This document shows positions 17,500-26,305 of a stretch of DNA of 62,307 nucleotides, one piece after another. Within the stretch, counting starts at the first letter, position 1, and the number at the start of each line of letters is the position of its first letter. The position numbers and the translations under genes were made by a program. This DNA comes from Chloroflexota bacterium (GTDB lineage: Bacteria > Chloroflexota > Dehalococcoidia > Lucifugimonadales > UBA3495): contig VXOI01000141.1 of NCBI GenBank assembly GCA_009840175.1, positions 1 to 62,307 of the forward strand. Reading direction: 5' to 3'. The notes below the pieces were generated by a model. That model was not told the DNA's origin and did no database searches. It saw only the letters and a list, made by a program, of their open reading frames with translations.

Positions 17500-18777
17500 T
17501 CAGATAATCCCTGTCCGGTAGAGTTGGGCCACCTCTTCCGGTGTATAGCCCAGCTCGCCGCAGTAGACCTCGCTGTTGTGCTGACCCAATGTTGGCGCAG
17601 GTCGAGGGAGTTCTTCGACAGGCTCAGGACAAGCATTCTCGCCGGACATTGCATAAGGCGGGCCTGGGATGGTGACCGGGCCGGTATCGGAACGGTCAAT
17701 TTCAGTAAACAGGGTAGACAGGCTGGGGTCGTGGCGCACTTCGTCGAAGCCGCGCACCGGGGCCAGGGGGATGCGATGTTCCAAAGCCATTTCCAGCAGT
17801 TCGGCCTTGGTATGCTTTAGCAGCCATTCCTCGACGTAGCCGTCCACCTCGTCGGCGTACTCGTTGTTCATAACCGTGCGGTTGCGGAAGCGGGGTTCCT
17901 GAGACCACTCCGGGCTGCCCATCAGTTCCAACAGGCGCCGCCATTGGCGGCCCTCCGGCGAGCCAACGAAGATGTAGCCGTCTTTGCAGCGCAGGATGCA
18001 GTTGGGATAGGGGAAGTCCAGCGCGTGATGCCCGGTGCGACGGGTGACACGCCACTGGTAGACGGCCATCAGCGCCTCGGGGCCGTTGTACAGCCCGGCC
18101 ATCGTCTCGATTTCGGCGATGTCTATGTGCTGGCCGGGGTGTGTTGGCGGGATTTCTCCCTCACTCCAACCCTCTCCCGCTGGGAGATGGGGCAGATTGT
18201 CTTGGGCCAGTAGCGCCATCACGATGGACGACGCTGCGGCGGCTCCCGCGAAGTAGCCCACCTCGGGCGTACCGAAAGTCAGCGGCTGGCGCTCCGGGCT
18301 GCCCAGCCCTTCGCAGATGCCGCCACCGGCTGCCAGGTTGATGTCGTAGGCTTTCCAGTTGCGGTAGGGGCCGGTCAGACCGAATGGGGTGATGGACGCC
18401 ATCACCAGCCCGTCGTTGTGGACGCGCAGGGTGTCGTAGTCCAGACCCACCCTGTCCATCTCGGTCGGGTGCAGGTTATGAACCAGAACGTCGAAGCGGG
18501 AGAGCAGCCCGGCAAGGATTTCCCGTCCGGTAGGCGTGTCCAGATTGAGGGTTACGCCGCGCTTGTTGGCGTTGAGGTAGAGGAACAACCCGCTGCATTC
18601 ACGATGGGGCAATTCATTGGGGTACGGGCCGTAGTCACGGGCCCAGTCCCCACCGTCGGCCCGCTCCACCTTCAGCACGTCGGCCCCCATGTCGGCCAGC
18701 AGCTTGACGCAGTAGGGCGCGGATATGAACTCGCCCAACTCCAGCACCCGCAGTCCGTTCAGCAGCCCGTAGGTCAT
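17500..18777 (-). CDS. CaiB/BaiF family CoA-transferase carrying two in-frame repeat insertions
   Basis: LNGLRVLELGEFISAPYCVKLLADMGADVLKVERADGGDWARDYGPYPNELPHRECSGLFLYLNANKRGVTLNL; insertions encode LPHLPAGEGWSEGEIPP and NACPEPVEE. Confidence 0.93.
   Translation of the reverse strand: MTYGLLNGLRVLELGEFISAPYCVKLLADMGADVLKVERADGGDWARDYGPYPNELPHRECSGLFLYLNANKRGVTLNLDTPTGREILAGLLSRFDVLVHNLHPTEMDRVGLDYDTLRVHNDGLVMASITPFGLTGPYRNWKAYDINLAAGGGICEGLGSPERQPLTFGTPEVGYFAGAAAASSIVMALLAQDNLPHLPAGEGWSEGEIPPTHPGQHIDIAEIETMAGLYNGPEALMAVYQWRVTRRTGHHALDFPYPNCILRCKDGYIFVGSPEGRQWRRLLELMGSPEWSQEPRFRNRTVMNNEYADEVDGYVEEWLLKHTKAELLEMALEHRIPLAPVRGFDEVRHDPSLSTLFTEIDRSDTGPVTIPGPPYAMSGENACPEPVEELPRPAPTLGQHNSEVYCGELGYTPEEVAQLYRTGII
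17612..17628. repeat. Dispersed short repeat family D (TTCGACAGGCTCAGG), inside a CDS
   Basis: ttcttcgacaggctcaggac within CaiB gene. Confidence 0.8.
18155..18195. repeat. Dispersed repeat family E, inside a CDS
   Basis: tctccctcactccaaccctctcccgctgggagatgggg within CaiB gene. Confidence 0.8.
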
Positions 18778-19529
18778 GCCGCCGTACCTGCCACGGCGTA
18801 TCGCGCCAGTGCGTCCAGGCGCCGGGCCAGTTCCTCCGGCGCGGACAGGAAGGGCGAGTGCCCGGTCTGCATTTCGATGACCTCGGCGCAAGGGAGGGCA
18901 GTGTACATCGCGCGGGCAAATTCCGGCGCAACCGCGTTGTCCAGAGCGCACTCGATGTATACTCGCGGCACGCGCCCGAAGTTGCCGTCGGTGATTCGCA
19001 TTGGCGAAACTAGGGGGCCGACGGGCTGCGGAACTATCTTGGACTTGGCCCATTCAACATCTTCAGGCGTACAATCGTTGTAGAAGCGATGCTGCGCCAG
19101 TTCCGGCTTGTAGACTACGTGGCTGCGGTCTTCGGCCAGGTCCCAGCTTGGCCGTTCCCGTAGCGCTTTCTCCACGTCCGATTCCCCTGAAACGGTTCCC
19201 ATGAATGTCGCCCCGTCCGGCAACAGAACCGCTGTGAGGTACACCAGCACCGCGACCTTATCGGGCCGCAACTCTGCTGTACGGCTAATGGAGATTCCGC
19301 CCAGGCTGTGTCCTACCAGCACCGACGGCCCGTCCTGCGAGTCCAGCAAGCCGCACAGGTATTCGGCATAGGATTCCAGAGTAACCTTGGCCAGAGGCGT
19401 TTCGTCGTGTCCGTTGCCTGGCAAATCCACCGCCGTAACCGTGTGGCCCTGCTCTTGCAGCAGCGGCACGACCCGCTCCCAGCACCATGAACCGTGGGCC
19501 GAGCCGTGAACCAGAACATAGTTCGCCAT
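18774..19529 (-). CDS. Alpha/beta hydrolase (salicylate esterase / hydroxynitrile lyase-like)
   Basis: YVLVHGSAHGSWCWERVVPLLQEQGHTVTAVDLPGNG...VLVGHSLGGISIS...MQTGHSPFLSAPEELARRL. Confidence 0.92.
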   Translation of the reverse strand: MANYVLVHGSAHGSWCWERVVPLLQEQGHTVTAVDLPGNGHDETPLAKVTLESYAEYLCGLLDSQDGPSVLVGHSLGGISISRTAELRPDKVAVLVYLTAVLLPDGATFMGTVSGESDVEKALRERPSWDLAEDRSHVVYKPELAQHRFYNDCTPEDVEWAKSKIVPQPVGPLVSPMRITDGNFGRVPRVYIECALDNAVAPEFARAMYTALPCAEVIEMQTGHSPFLSAPEELARRLDALARYAVAGTAA

Positions 19530-19547
19530 ATCGCCGTCCTTTACAAT

Positions 19548-19590
19548 GTCCCCTCTCCCTCCGGGAGAGGGTTAGGGTGAGGGCACACCC
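19548..19590. repeat. Dispersed repeat family E
   Basis: gtcccctctccctccgggagagggttagggtgagggc between two CDSs. Confidence 0.8.
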
Positions 19591-19593
19591 CAA

Positions 19594-20352
19594 CTACTCC
19601 AGCAGGTTGCCCCGCAGCCACTCCAGTGCTTCGTCTGTCACGCCATGAAGCCGCAAATACGACTCCGCGCCTCCGTACTGTTGATGCAACGTATCCTGAA
19701 AACCCTGGAATGCCAATGGCTGGGCGGCCAGCGACTGCGTCGTGGGCGAGGCGTCGGGCTGCATCCCCTTGATGCGTCTCAGTATTCCTTCGACCGCCTG
19801 GTTGGTCAGCAGGTAGTCGGCCTTGATGGTTTCGGCGTCCACTCCTAGGACTTCCAGTATCATTGCGGAGAGCAACCCGGTGCGGTCCTTGCCCGCGCTA
19901 CAGTGGAACACAACCCCGCTCCCGTTCGCGGCTGCGATGGCGTTGACCGCATCTGCAACACGAGGGCCCGAGTTGTGAATCAACCATTGGTAGGTGGACG
20001 AAAGCCGCTCCACCACATCGCCGCCGGTGAAGGGCGGGAAGCCGCGCTCCCGTAGCAGCGGATGGTGAGTGTAACCGGCGCCCAACCCCGGTAGCGGCCC
20101 AGTTCCGTCGCGCTCCGCTTCATCGGGGTTGCGCAAGTCAACCACCAGCCGAATGTGCAAGTCTTCGATGGCATAGGCAGCGTCGGAAGCAGTCATGTCT
20201 TGCAATGCGTCGCTTCTGAAAAGCCTTCGCCACCGGACGGTCTGCCCCTGCGAGTTGCGGTAGCCCCCCAAGTCGCGGAAGTTGACACAACCCTCGATAG
20301 GCAGCCACCGCTGCTGATTCCCGCTTTCGTGGGAATGACGGGTATCTCTCAT
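19594..20352 (-). CDS. Tyrosine-protein phosphatase (DSP/PTP-like)
   Basis: GCVNFRDLGGYRNSQGQTVRWRRLFRSDAL...VVDLRNPDEAERDG...VVFHCSAGKDRTGLLSAMILEVLGV (CX5R signature); first residues MRDTRHSHESGNQQ come from a repeat. Confidence 0.92.
   Translation of the reverse strand: MRDTRHSHESGNQQRWLPIEGCVNFRDLGGYRNSQGQTVRWRRLFRSDALQDMTASDAAYAIEDLHIRLVVDLRNPDEAERDGTGPLPGLGAGYTHHPLLRERGFPPFTGGDVVERLSSTYQWLIHNSGPRVADAVNAIAAANGSGVVFHCSAGKDRTGLLSAMILEVLGVDAETIKADYLLTNQAVEGILRRIKGMQPDASPTTQSLAAQPLAFQGFQDTLHQQYGGAESYLRLHGVTDEALEWLRGNLLE
20312..20341. repeat. Dispersed repeat family F (ATTCCCGCTTTCGTGGGAATGACG)
   Basis: tgctgattcccgctttcgtgggaatgacgg at the 5' end of the phosphatase gene. Confidence 0.85.
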
Positions 20353-21296
20353 GCTCCCGGCACTCCCATCTCGCGGGCGATTTCGAGCATGGCCCGCGCT
20401 GTTTCCTCGTGGGCGATGTCCACCATGTCGCCGCCGAAGGTGACCGCCGCGCCACCCTGGGCGCGAGTCTCCTCCATCGCCTCGATCAGCCCCTTGTAGT
20501 GGGCGACTTCCTCTTCGGACGGAGTGAAGACCTCGTTGACCACCGGAACGTGCGACGGGTGAATCAGGTGCATCCCGGTGTAACCCAACTGCTTGGCCTG
20601 CTGGGCCGATCTGCGCAGCCCTTCCAGGTCGTGAATGTCCATCCAGCCGCCGCTCATCGGATAGGGAATCCCGGCGGCCCGCACGTCCACCAGCACCTTG
20701 GAGCGCAGGAACAGAGTTTCCATGCCCTCCGGCGTCCACTGGAAGCCGATGGAGCGGGCGGTGTCGCCGCCCTTGCCGCCGCTGGCGCCCATGTGGGCCA
20801 CTCGCGGCGATGCGTTGGCGATTTCCCACGATTGCCGGATGCCTGAGGCGGTTTCCAGCGCCGGGTCAATGAAGATTTTGCCAACCTCCAGCCCCTTCTC
20901 GCGCTCAAAGTGGCGCAGCAAGATGTCCACTTCCACCACGTCGTCCGGCCCCTCGACCTTGGGCAGCAGCACGCAGTACAAGTGCGGGCCTACAATGGCC
21001 TCCAGGTCTCCGCCGGTCAGCCCCGTTTCCAACCGGTTCACCCGCACCACGATGGTCTGGCCCGCCTCGCCCAACTCCTGCACCATCCGGCCCACCGACT
21101 CGCGGGCCGCAGATTTCTCCGGTGGCGGCACCGAGTCTTCCAGGTCCAGGATATAGGCGTCGGCGTTGAAGCGCGGCGCCCGGCGCATCCAGTCTTCCTT
21201 GTTCCCCGGAACGAACAGCTCGGTCCGGATGGGTTTGGCCTTGAATCTCACCTGTGTTCCTCCAAATACGACTAACAACGGAGAACACAGGGGCAC
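20349..21296 (-). CDS. HpcH/HpaI aldolase / CitE-like citrate lyase beta subunit family protein
   Basis: RTELFVPGNKEDWMRRAPRFNADAYILDLEDSVPPPEKSAARESV...VVRVNRLETGLTGGDLEAIVGPHLYCVLLPKVEG; real start probably near 21251 (VRFKAKPIRTELF) since the ORF N-terminus reads a repeat. Confidence 0.9.
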   Translation of the reverse strand: MPLCSPLLVVFGGTQVRFKAKPIRTELFVPGNKEDWMRRAPRFNADAYILDLEDSVPPPEKSAARESVGRMVQELGEAGQTIVVRVNRLETGLTGGDLEAIVGPHLYCVLLPKVEGPDDVVEVDILLRHFEREKGLEVGKIFIDPALETASGIRQSWEIANASPRVAHMGASGGKGGDTARSIGFQWTPEGMETLFLRSKVLVDVRAAGIPYPMSGGWMDIHDLEGLRRSAQQAKQLGYTGMHLIHPSHVPVVNEVFTPSEEEVAHYKGLIEAMEETRAQGGAAVTFGGDMVDIAHEETARAMLEIAREMGVPGA

Positions 21297-21346
21297 AGAG
21301 AGGGAAAAGAAAAGCTCCGCGCTCCTTGTGTCCTCTGTGGTTAATT
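21277..21346. repeat. Dispersed palindromic repeat family C, copy 2
   Basis: acggagaacacaggggcacagagagg...ctccttgtgtcctctgtggttaatt. Confidence 0.75.
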
Positions 21347-21351
21347 GATGT

Positions 21352-22581
21352 CTAGACTACCCCCTGCGCCCTCAACTCATCCAGTTCGGAATCGCTGAGG
21401 CCCAGAATCCCGGACAGGATTTCGTCGTTGTGCATCCCCAGGGTCGGCGCGCCCGGGAGTGGGGGCAGTTCGCCGCCGGAGAAGCGGACCGGGAACCCGG
21501 CGCCGACCGCTCCAGCCACCGGCTCGTTCATCGCGCCGTGATTCATAGGCACCAGGCTGCCCCGGTCCCAGAAGTGCTGGTCGTTCATCACCTGCTCGGC
21601 AGTGCGGACAGGAGCGCACGGCACATCATGGCCTTCGAGACATTCCTGCGCTTCATTCAGGGTCATCTTGCCGATGCGTTGCTGGATTTCCTGCCGGGCC
21701 TCCTCCACGTTGTCGGTGCGCTTGACATAAGTGTCAAACCGGGGGTCATCCAGCAGTTCCGGGCATTCGAGCGCGTTGCACATCCGTCGCCACTGGTCGT
21801 CGCTGGTTACGGTGATGGAGATGTCCCCGCCGATGGCGCTGTACAGCCCCGTCGGCCCGCTCCGGCTGATGTTGCCGGTGCGCAGGGGCAGTCCGGCCTC
21901 AATGCTCTCTTCCAGGTTTTCCATGAACATCAGGGAGACCAGCGTGTCCATCATCGAAACATCGAGATACTGCCCTTTGCCGGTGCGGTCTTTCTCCCGC
22001 AGCGCCGCCAGTATCGAGTAGCAGGCGAACATCGGAGTGACCAGGTCGCCGATGTAGAAGCCCACCTTGACGGGCGGACGGCCCTCTTCCCCATTAATGT
22101 CCATCAGCCCGCTCATCCCCTGAATCTGCGGATCATGGGCCGGCTTGTCCTTGTATGCCCCGGTTTGCCCGTAGCCTGAGATGGAGGCGTAGACGATGCC
22201 GGGGTTGACGGCAGCCACCTCTTCGTAGCCCAGCCCGGCGCGGCGCAGCGAACCCGGGGCCAGGTTCTCCAGCACCACATCGCTCTGCTTCGCCAGTTCC
22301 AGGAACAGTTCCTTGCCTCGCTCGGTCTTCAGGTCCAGCGTGACGCTCTTGACCCCTTGCGTACGCTTCAGGAATCGAGTAGATATGTCCTCGTCGGAAT
22401 TCCGCCCGGCGTGAGTGCCTTCCGGCCCGGCGAAGGGGCCGTTTCCCCGCACCGGGTCGCCGCGCCCCGGAATCTCCACCTTGATGACCTCCGCGCCGAG
22501 ACGGGCAAGGCTCATTGATGCGAACGGCCCCGCCAGGTATACAGTGACGGCAAGGACGCGAATTCCGGCGAGTGGTTGCAT
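21352..22581 (-). CDS. CaiB/BaiF family CoA-transferase
   Basis: LAGIRVLAVTVYLAGPFASMSLARLGAEVIKVEIPGRGDPVRGNGPF...RTQGVKSVTLDLKTERGKELFLELAKQSDVVLENLAPGSLRRAGLGYEEV. Confidence 0.95.
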   Translation of the reverse strand: MQPLAGIRVLAVTVYLAGPFASMSLARLGAEVIKVEIPGRGDPVRGNGPFAGPEGTHAGRNSDEDISTRFLKRTQGVKSVTLDLKTERGKELFLELAKQSDVVLENLAPGSLRRAGLGYEEVAAVNPGIVYASISGYGQTGAYKDKPAHDPQIQGMSGLMDINGEEGRPPVKVGFYIGDLVTPMFACYSILAALREKDRTGKGQYLDVSMMDTLVSLMFMENLEESIEAGLPLRTGNISRSGPTGLYSAIGGDISITVTSDDQWRRMCNALECPELLDDPRFDTYVKRTDNVEEARQEIQQRIGKMTLNEAQECLEGHDVPCAPVRTAEQVMNDQHFWDRGSLVPMNHGAMNEPVAGAVGAGFPVRFSGGELPPLPGAPTLGMHNDEILSGILGLSDSELDELRAQGVV

Positions 22582-22651
22582 AGAAGCCTCCGGTAGCGGA
22601 TGTGGCTCTTTGGTTAAGAGGTTCGCCTGGGATTATACACCGGCAAGGAAA

Positions 22652-22676
22652 AGCCCCGCCGGGGTAGAGCGGGGCT
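22652..22676 (-). terminator. Rho-independent-type terminator for the Uma2 gene
   Basis: Minus strand AGCCCCGCTCTACCCCGGCGGGGCTTTTCC: 8-bp GC stem followed by TTTT. Confidence 0.7.
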
Positions 22677-22701
22677 GATATAGCAAGCAGAGACAGGCAG
22701 G

Positions 22702-23508
22702 CTACGGCGTTTCCGTCTGGCCGGGATTCTGTAGTCTGCGAAGTTGATCTTCCAGTTCTCTGACACGCGCTTCTGCGGCGGCGCGTTGCTCCATGGCGGC
22801 GTCGCGCTGTTCTTCGGCGGCAACGCGACGACCCTCGGCGGCAATGCGCCTGCCCTCGGCAACGTCTATCGCCTCATCGTAGCTGGGCAGATACAGTTGC
22901 TCCACCGGATCGAACCAGAGCAGACTGCCGCTTTCCCAGCGCAGTTCCAGGTTCAGTACCCCGCTATGGCCCCGGTAGTCCCCTTCGTCCGTCCGGTGGA
23001 TGGGGAAAGGCTCATAGCGGCCATTCACCAGTCGGTCGCCGGCCAGGGCCGCCCCCGGCAATGACGGGCTCCGGTGATAGAGACCCCCGGATGGATCGAA
23101 ACGCCAGTATTCTGGGATGCCCAATGCGGCGTATCCTTCCCTTTTTGCGCCGACGTCTCTGCGTCCCGTGGTTTCAGAACCGACCTCCAGCACGAAGTCC
23201 GGCGGCTTGCCCTGCTCGTTGATGACGAATCCCTTGCGGGCGATGATGGCTTCCATATCAATGTCGAAAGCGATGACAAGGTCGGGATAAAACAATCCCC
23301 TTTGCGTGGCGGGGAGTTCTTGGGAAATGTAAATCCCGGCCATAACCGCGGTGGTATCCGGGCGCCCCAAATGCCTTATCAATGCAGGCGGGTAGCCCGG
23401 AACGGATAGGAAAAGATAATCGTTCACGTCTTCCTTCGGTGGCGCGTCGGGAAAGTTGTAGGGAGCGCGGCGTACCGCCTCGCTGACGGGGAAAATTCTG
23501 GTGGTCAT
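22702..23508 (-). CDS. Uma2 family endonuclease-like protein (DUF820) with C-terminal coiled coil
   Basis: YPDLVIAFDID...FVINEQGKPPDFVLEVGSETTGRRDVGAKREGYAALGIPEYWRFDPSGG; heptad-like AAEGRRVAAEEQRDAAMEQRAAAEARVRELEDQLRRLQ. Confidence 0.92.
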   Translation of the reverse strand: MTTRIFPVSEAVRRAPYNFPDAPPKEDVNDYLFLSVPGYPPALIRHLGRPDTTAVMAGIYISQELPATQRGLFYPDLVIAFDIDMEAIIARKGFVINEQGKPPDFVLEVGSETTGRRDVGAKREGYAALGIPEYWRFDPSGGLYHRSPSLPGAALAGDRLVNGRYEPFPIHRTDEGDYRGHSGVLNLELRWESGSLLWFDPVEQLYLPSYDEAIDVAEGRRIAAEGRRVAAEEQRDAAMEQRAAAEARVRELEDQLRRLQNPGQTETP

Positions 23509-23738
23509 AGGCGGCCTCGCGGACGAGGGTAAGATTTGCTTGCTTCCAGCGCATTATAAACTGAAAGGCGGGCAGGACAAATGTGTGGCTGTCAGCAATA
23601 TCAGGTTGAACGAAGATGGTTCTGGATATGGTTGATCATGCTCGCCCCGCGCATCGCCCCTTGTGGTACAATCCTGCTGCCCGCCCGGCAGGCGAACCTA
23701 CGCCGGGCCACCAATACTCCGCGCCAGGAGGATTGCCA

Positions 23739-26003
23739 ATGGCATCCAACATCGTACTGTCCAATACCGACTTCAAGGTCGTCGGCACTCGGCCCGTGCG
23801 CCACGATGGCACCGACAAGGTCACCGGCCGCGCCAAATATGGGGCCGACTTCGATGCGGCCGGACTGCTGTTCGCCAAAGTGCTTCGCAGCCCTCATGCC
23901 CACGCCCGCATCAAGTCCATAAACACCGGCAAGGCCGAGGCCGCGTCGGGCGTCCGCGCCGTCATTACAGGAGCTGACGTGCCCACGGACAGCGCCGCCG
24001 CCCGCAAGGTGATGGCCAAGGACAAGGTGCTTTACAAGGGCCACCCGGTTGCCGCCGTCGCCGCGACCAGCGCCCACGACGCCGAGCAGGCCCTGGCTCT
24101 CATTGAGGTGGAGTATGAAATCCTGAAGGCTGCCACCGAGGTCCGCGAGGCGATGGCCGACGACGCCGAACTGCTCCACGAAGACCAGACTACCGATGAA
24201 CTGGGCGAAAAGAGCGATACTCACAGCAACATCGCCACTCACTTCCGGTACGAGCAAGGCGACCTCGACCAGGGTTTCGCCGCTGCCGACATCATCGTCG
24301 AGAAGGAGTATTCCACCGCCACCGTGCATCAGGGCTACATCGAGCCCCAGAACGGAGCGGCCTTCTGGAACATGAACGGCGAGCTCACCATCTGGGTCAG
24401 CACCCAGGGAGCTTTCACCACCCGCGACGCCCTGGCCGGTGTGCTGGACCTGCCCGTTTCCAAGGTCAAGGTCATCCCCATGGAAATCGGCGGTGGATTC
24501 GGCGGGATGATTCCCATCTACCTGGAGCCCCTGACCGCCCTGCTGTCCAGGAAGGCGGGCGCCCCGGTCAAGTCGGCCATGACCCGCGCCGAGGTCTTTG
24601 AGGCCACCGGCCCCACCTCCGGCTCCTATATGCACATCAAGATGGGGGCCACCAACGACGGCAAGATAGTGGCCGCTGAAGCGATGCTGGCCTTCGACGC
24701 CGGCGCATTCCCCGGCTCTCCGGTGACCGCCGGGGCCCAGTGTATGTTCGCCTGCTACGACATCGAAAACGCCCGCGTTGACGGCTACGATGTGGTCGCC
24801 AACAAGCCGCCGGTGGCCGCCTACCGCGCGCCCGGCGCGCCTATCGCCGCCTTCGCCTGCGAGACAGTGGTGGACGAGCTGGCCGAGAAGCTGGGCATAG
24901 ACCCCATCGAATTTCGCCTCCGCAACGCTTCCAGGGAAGGCACCCGTCGTGTTGACGGCCCGGTCTTCCCGGTAATAGGCAACGTCGAGCAACTGGAAGC
25001 CTCCCGCGAGTCTGAGCAGTACCAGCGTCCGCTTGAAGGCCCCAACCGCGGGCGCGGCGTGGCCTCCGGCTTCTGGTTCAACATCGGACTCCAGTCCAGC
25101 GCGTCCATCAGTGTGCAGGCCGACGGCACCATCTCCCTGGTCGAAGGCTCCACCGACATCGGCGGCACCCGCGCCTCCATCGCTATGCAGGCCGCCGAAG
25201 TCTTGGGCATCCCCGCCGAAGACGTGGACCCGGCCGTGGGAGACACCGACTCCGTGGGCTACACCTTCCTCACTGGCGGCAGCCGGACCACCTTCGCCAC
25301 TGGCTGGGCCGCCTATGAGTGCGCCCAGGAAATCAAGCAGAAGATGATTGACCGCGCGGCCAGCATCTGGGACGTCGAGGCCACCGACGTTGACCTGGTG
25401 GACGGCGTATTCCAGCACGCCTCCGACCAGGAACTGAGCATGACCTTCAAGGAACTGGCCGGCCAGCTCAACCGCACCGGCGGTCCCATCTCCGCTCAGG
25501 TCAGCGTTGACCCCCGCGGCGCGGGCGGCGCATTCGCCACCCACATCGTGGACGTGGAGGTTGACCCCGACACCGGCAAGGTCACCATCCTCGACTACAC
25601 CGCGATTCAGGATGTCGGGAAGGCCATCCACCCCAGCTACGTCGAAGGCCAGATCCAGGGTGGCGTCGTTCAGGGTATCGGCTGGGCGCTCAACGAGGAA
25701 TACCGCTTCAACGCCGACGGGCGGATGGAGAACTCCTCCTTCCTCGACTACCGGATGCCCACCAGCCTCGACCTTCCCATGATTGGCACGGTAATCGTCG
25801 AGGTCGCCAACCCCGGCCACCCCTACGGCGTCCGCGGCGTCGGCGAGGTGCCCATAGTGCCTCCCATGGCTGCCATAGCCAACGCCATCTACCACGCTGT
25901 CGGCGTGCGGATGAACCAGCTCCCCATGTCCCCCGACGCCATCTTGGAGAGCCTCTGGGCCAAGGACGGCGAACCGGCAGGTCTGGCGCAGGCCGCCGAC
26001 TAA
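23739..26003 (+). CDS. Xanthine dehydrogenase family molybdopterin-binding (large) subunit
   Basis: VVGTRPVRHDGTDKVTGRAKYGADFDAAGLLFAKVLRSPHAHARIKSIN...GGGFGGMIPIYLEPLTALLSRKAGAPVKSAMTRAEVFEATGP...AAYRAPGAPIAAFACETVVDELA...GVRGVGEVPIVPPMAAIANAI; RBS-like ccaggagg upstream. Confidence 0.95.
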   Translation: MASNIVLSNTDFKVVGTRPVRHDGTDKVTGRAKYGADFDAAGLLFAKVLRSPHAHARIKSINTGKAEAASGVRAVITGADVPTDSAAARKVMAKDKVLYKGHPVAAVAATSAHDAEQALALIEVEYEILKAATEVREAMADDAELLHEDQTTDELGEKSDTHSNIATHFRYEQGDLDQGFAAADIIVEKEYSTATVHQGYIEPQNGAAFWNMNGELTIWVSTQGAFTTRDALAGVLDLPVSKVKVIPMEIGGGFGGMIPIYLEPLTALLSRKAGAPVKSAMTRAEVFEATGPTSGSYMHIKMGATNDGKIVAAEAMLAFDAGAFPGSPVTAGAQCMFACYDIENARVDGYDVVANKPPVAAYRAPGAPIAAFACETVVDELAEKLGIDPIEFRLRNASREGTRRVDGPVFPVIGNVEQLEASRESEQYQRPLEGPNRGRGVASGFWFNIGLQSSASISVQADGTISLVEGSTDIGGTRASIAMQAAEVLGIPAEDVDPAVGDTDSVGYTFLTGGSRTTFATGWAAYECAQEIKQKMIDRAASIWDVEATDVDLVDGVFQHASDQELSMTFKELAGQLNRTGGPISAQVSVDPRGAGGAFATHIVDVEVDPDTGKVTILDYTAIQDVGKAIHPSYVEGQIQGGVVQGIGWALNEEYRFNADGRMENSSFLDYRMPTSLDLPMIGTVIVEVANPGHPYGVRGVGEVPIVPPMAAIANAIYHAVGVRMNQLPMSPDAILESLWAKDGEPAGLAQAAD

Positions 26004-26035
26004 CCTTTGGCCGTACCAGACCATCGGAAATCATA

Positions 26036-26061
26036 TAGGGGCGCACCGTCGTGCGCCCCTA
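26036..26061. terminator. Perfect 11-bp hairpin just downstream of the XDH-type gene (may also be a dispersed repeat)
   Basis: TAGGGGCGCAC-CGTC-GTGCGCCCCTA. Confidence 0.6.
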
Positions 26062-26090
26062 AGGTATTATTGGTGTTAACCGTTTTCTCG

Positions 26091-26282
26091 TCTGAATCAG
26101 GATTTTCGGGATTCAAGGATGCTCCGAATCGGGAACTGCCGTCCTGAAAGTCCTCTGATCCGGTGAATCCTGTAGGACTTATGCAGTTCAGCATGGAAGC
26201 CCTCAACCGCATACCCGTCATTCCCGCGAAAGCGGGAATCCAGTGGCCCAACTGCGTAACTCCTGTCCTGATTCAGACAATC
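26091..26282. repeat. Dispersed palindromic repeat family B (TCTGAATCAGGATT...) with a nested family-F repeat
   Basis: TCTGAATCAGGATT at 26091 and TCCTGATTCAGACA at ~26267-26279; family F CCGTCATTCCCGCGAAAGCGGGAATCCAG at 26215-26243 lies inside. Confidence 0.8.
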
Positions 26283-26305
26283 TGGGTCAAGAAAGGAGAA
26301 TCGCA

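Noticed and set aside
23739-26003. Aerobic CO dehydrogenase large subunit (CoxL)
   Set aside because: Loop reads AYRAPGAP, not the form I AYRCSFR motif, and no coxS/coxM neighbours are visible.
23601-26024. 807-aa minus-strand ORF
   Set aside because: Exact antisense of the xanthine-dehydrogenase-type gene; Gly/Val/His-rich shadow ORF caused by codon bias.
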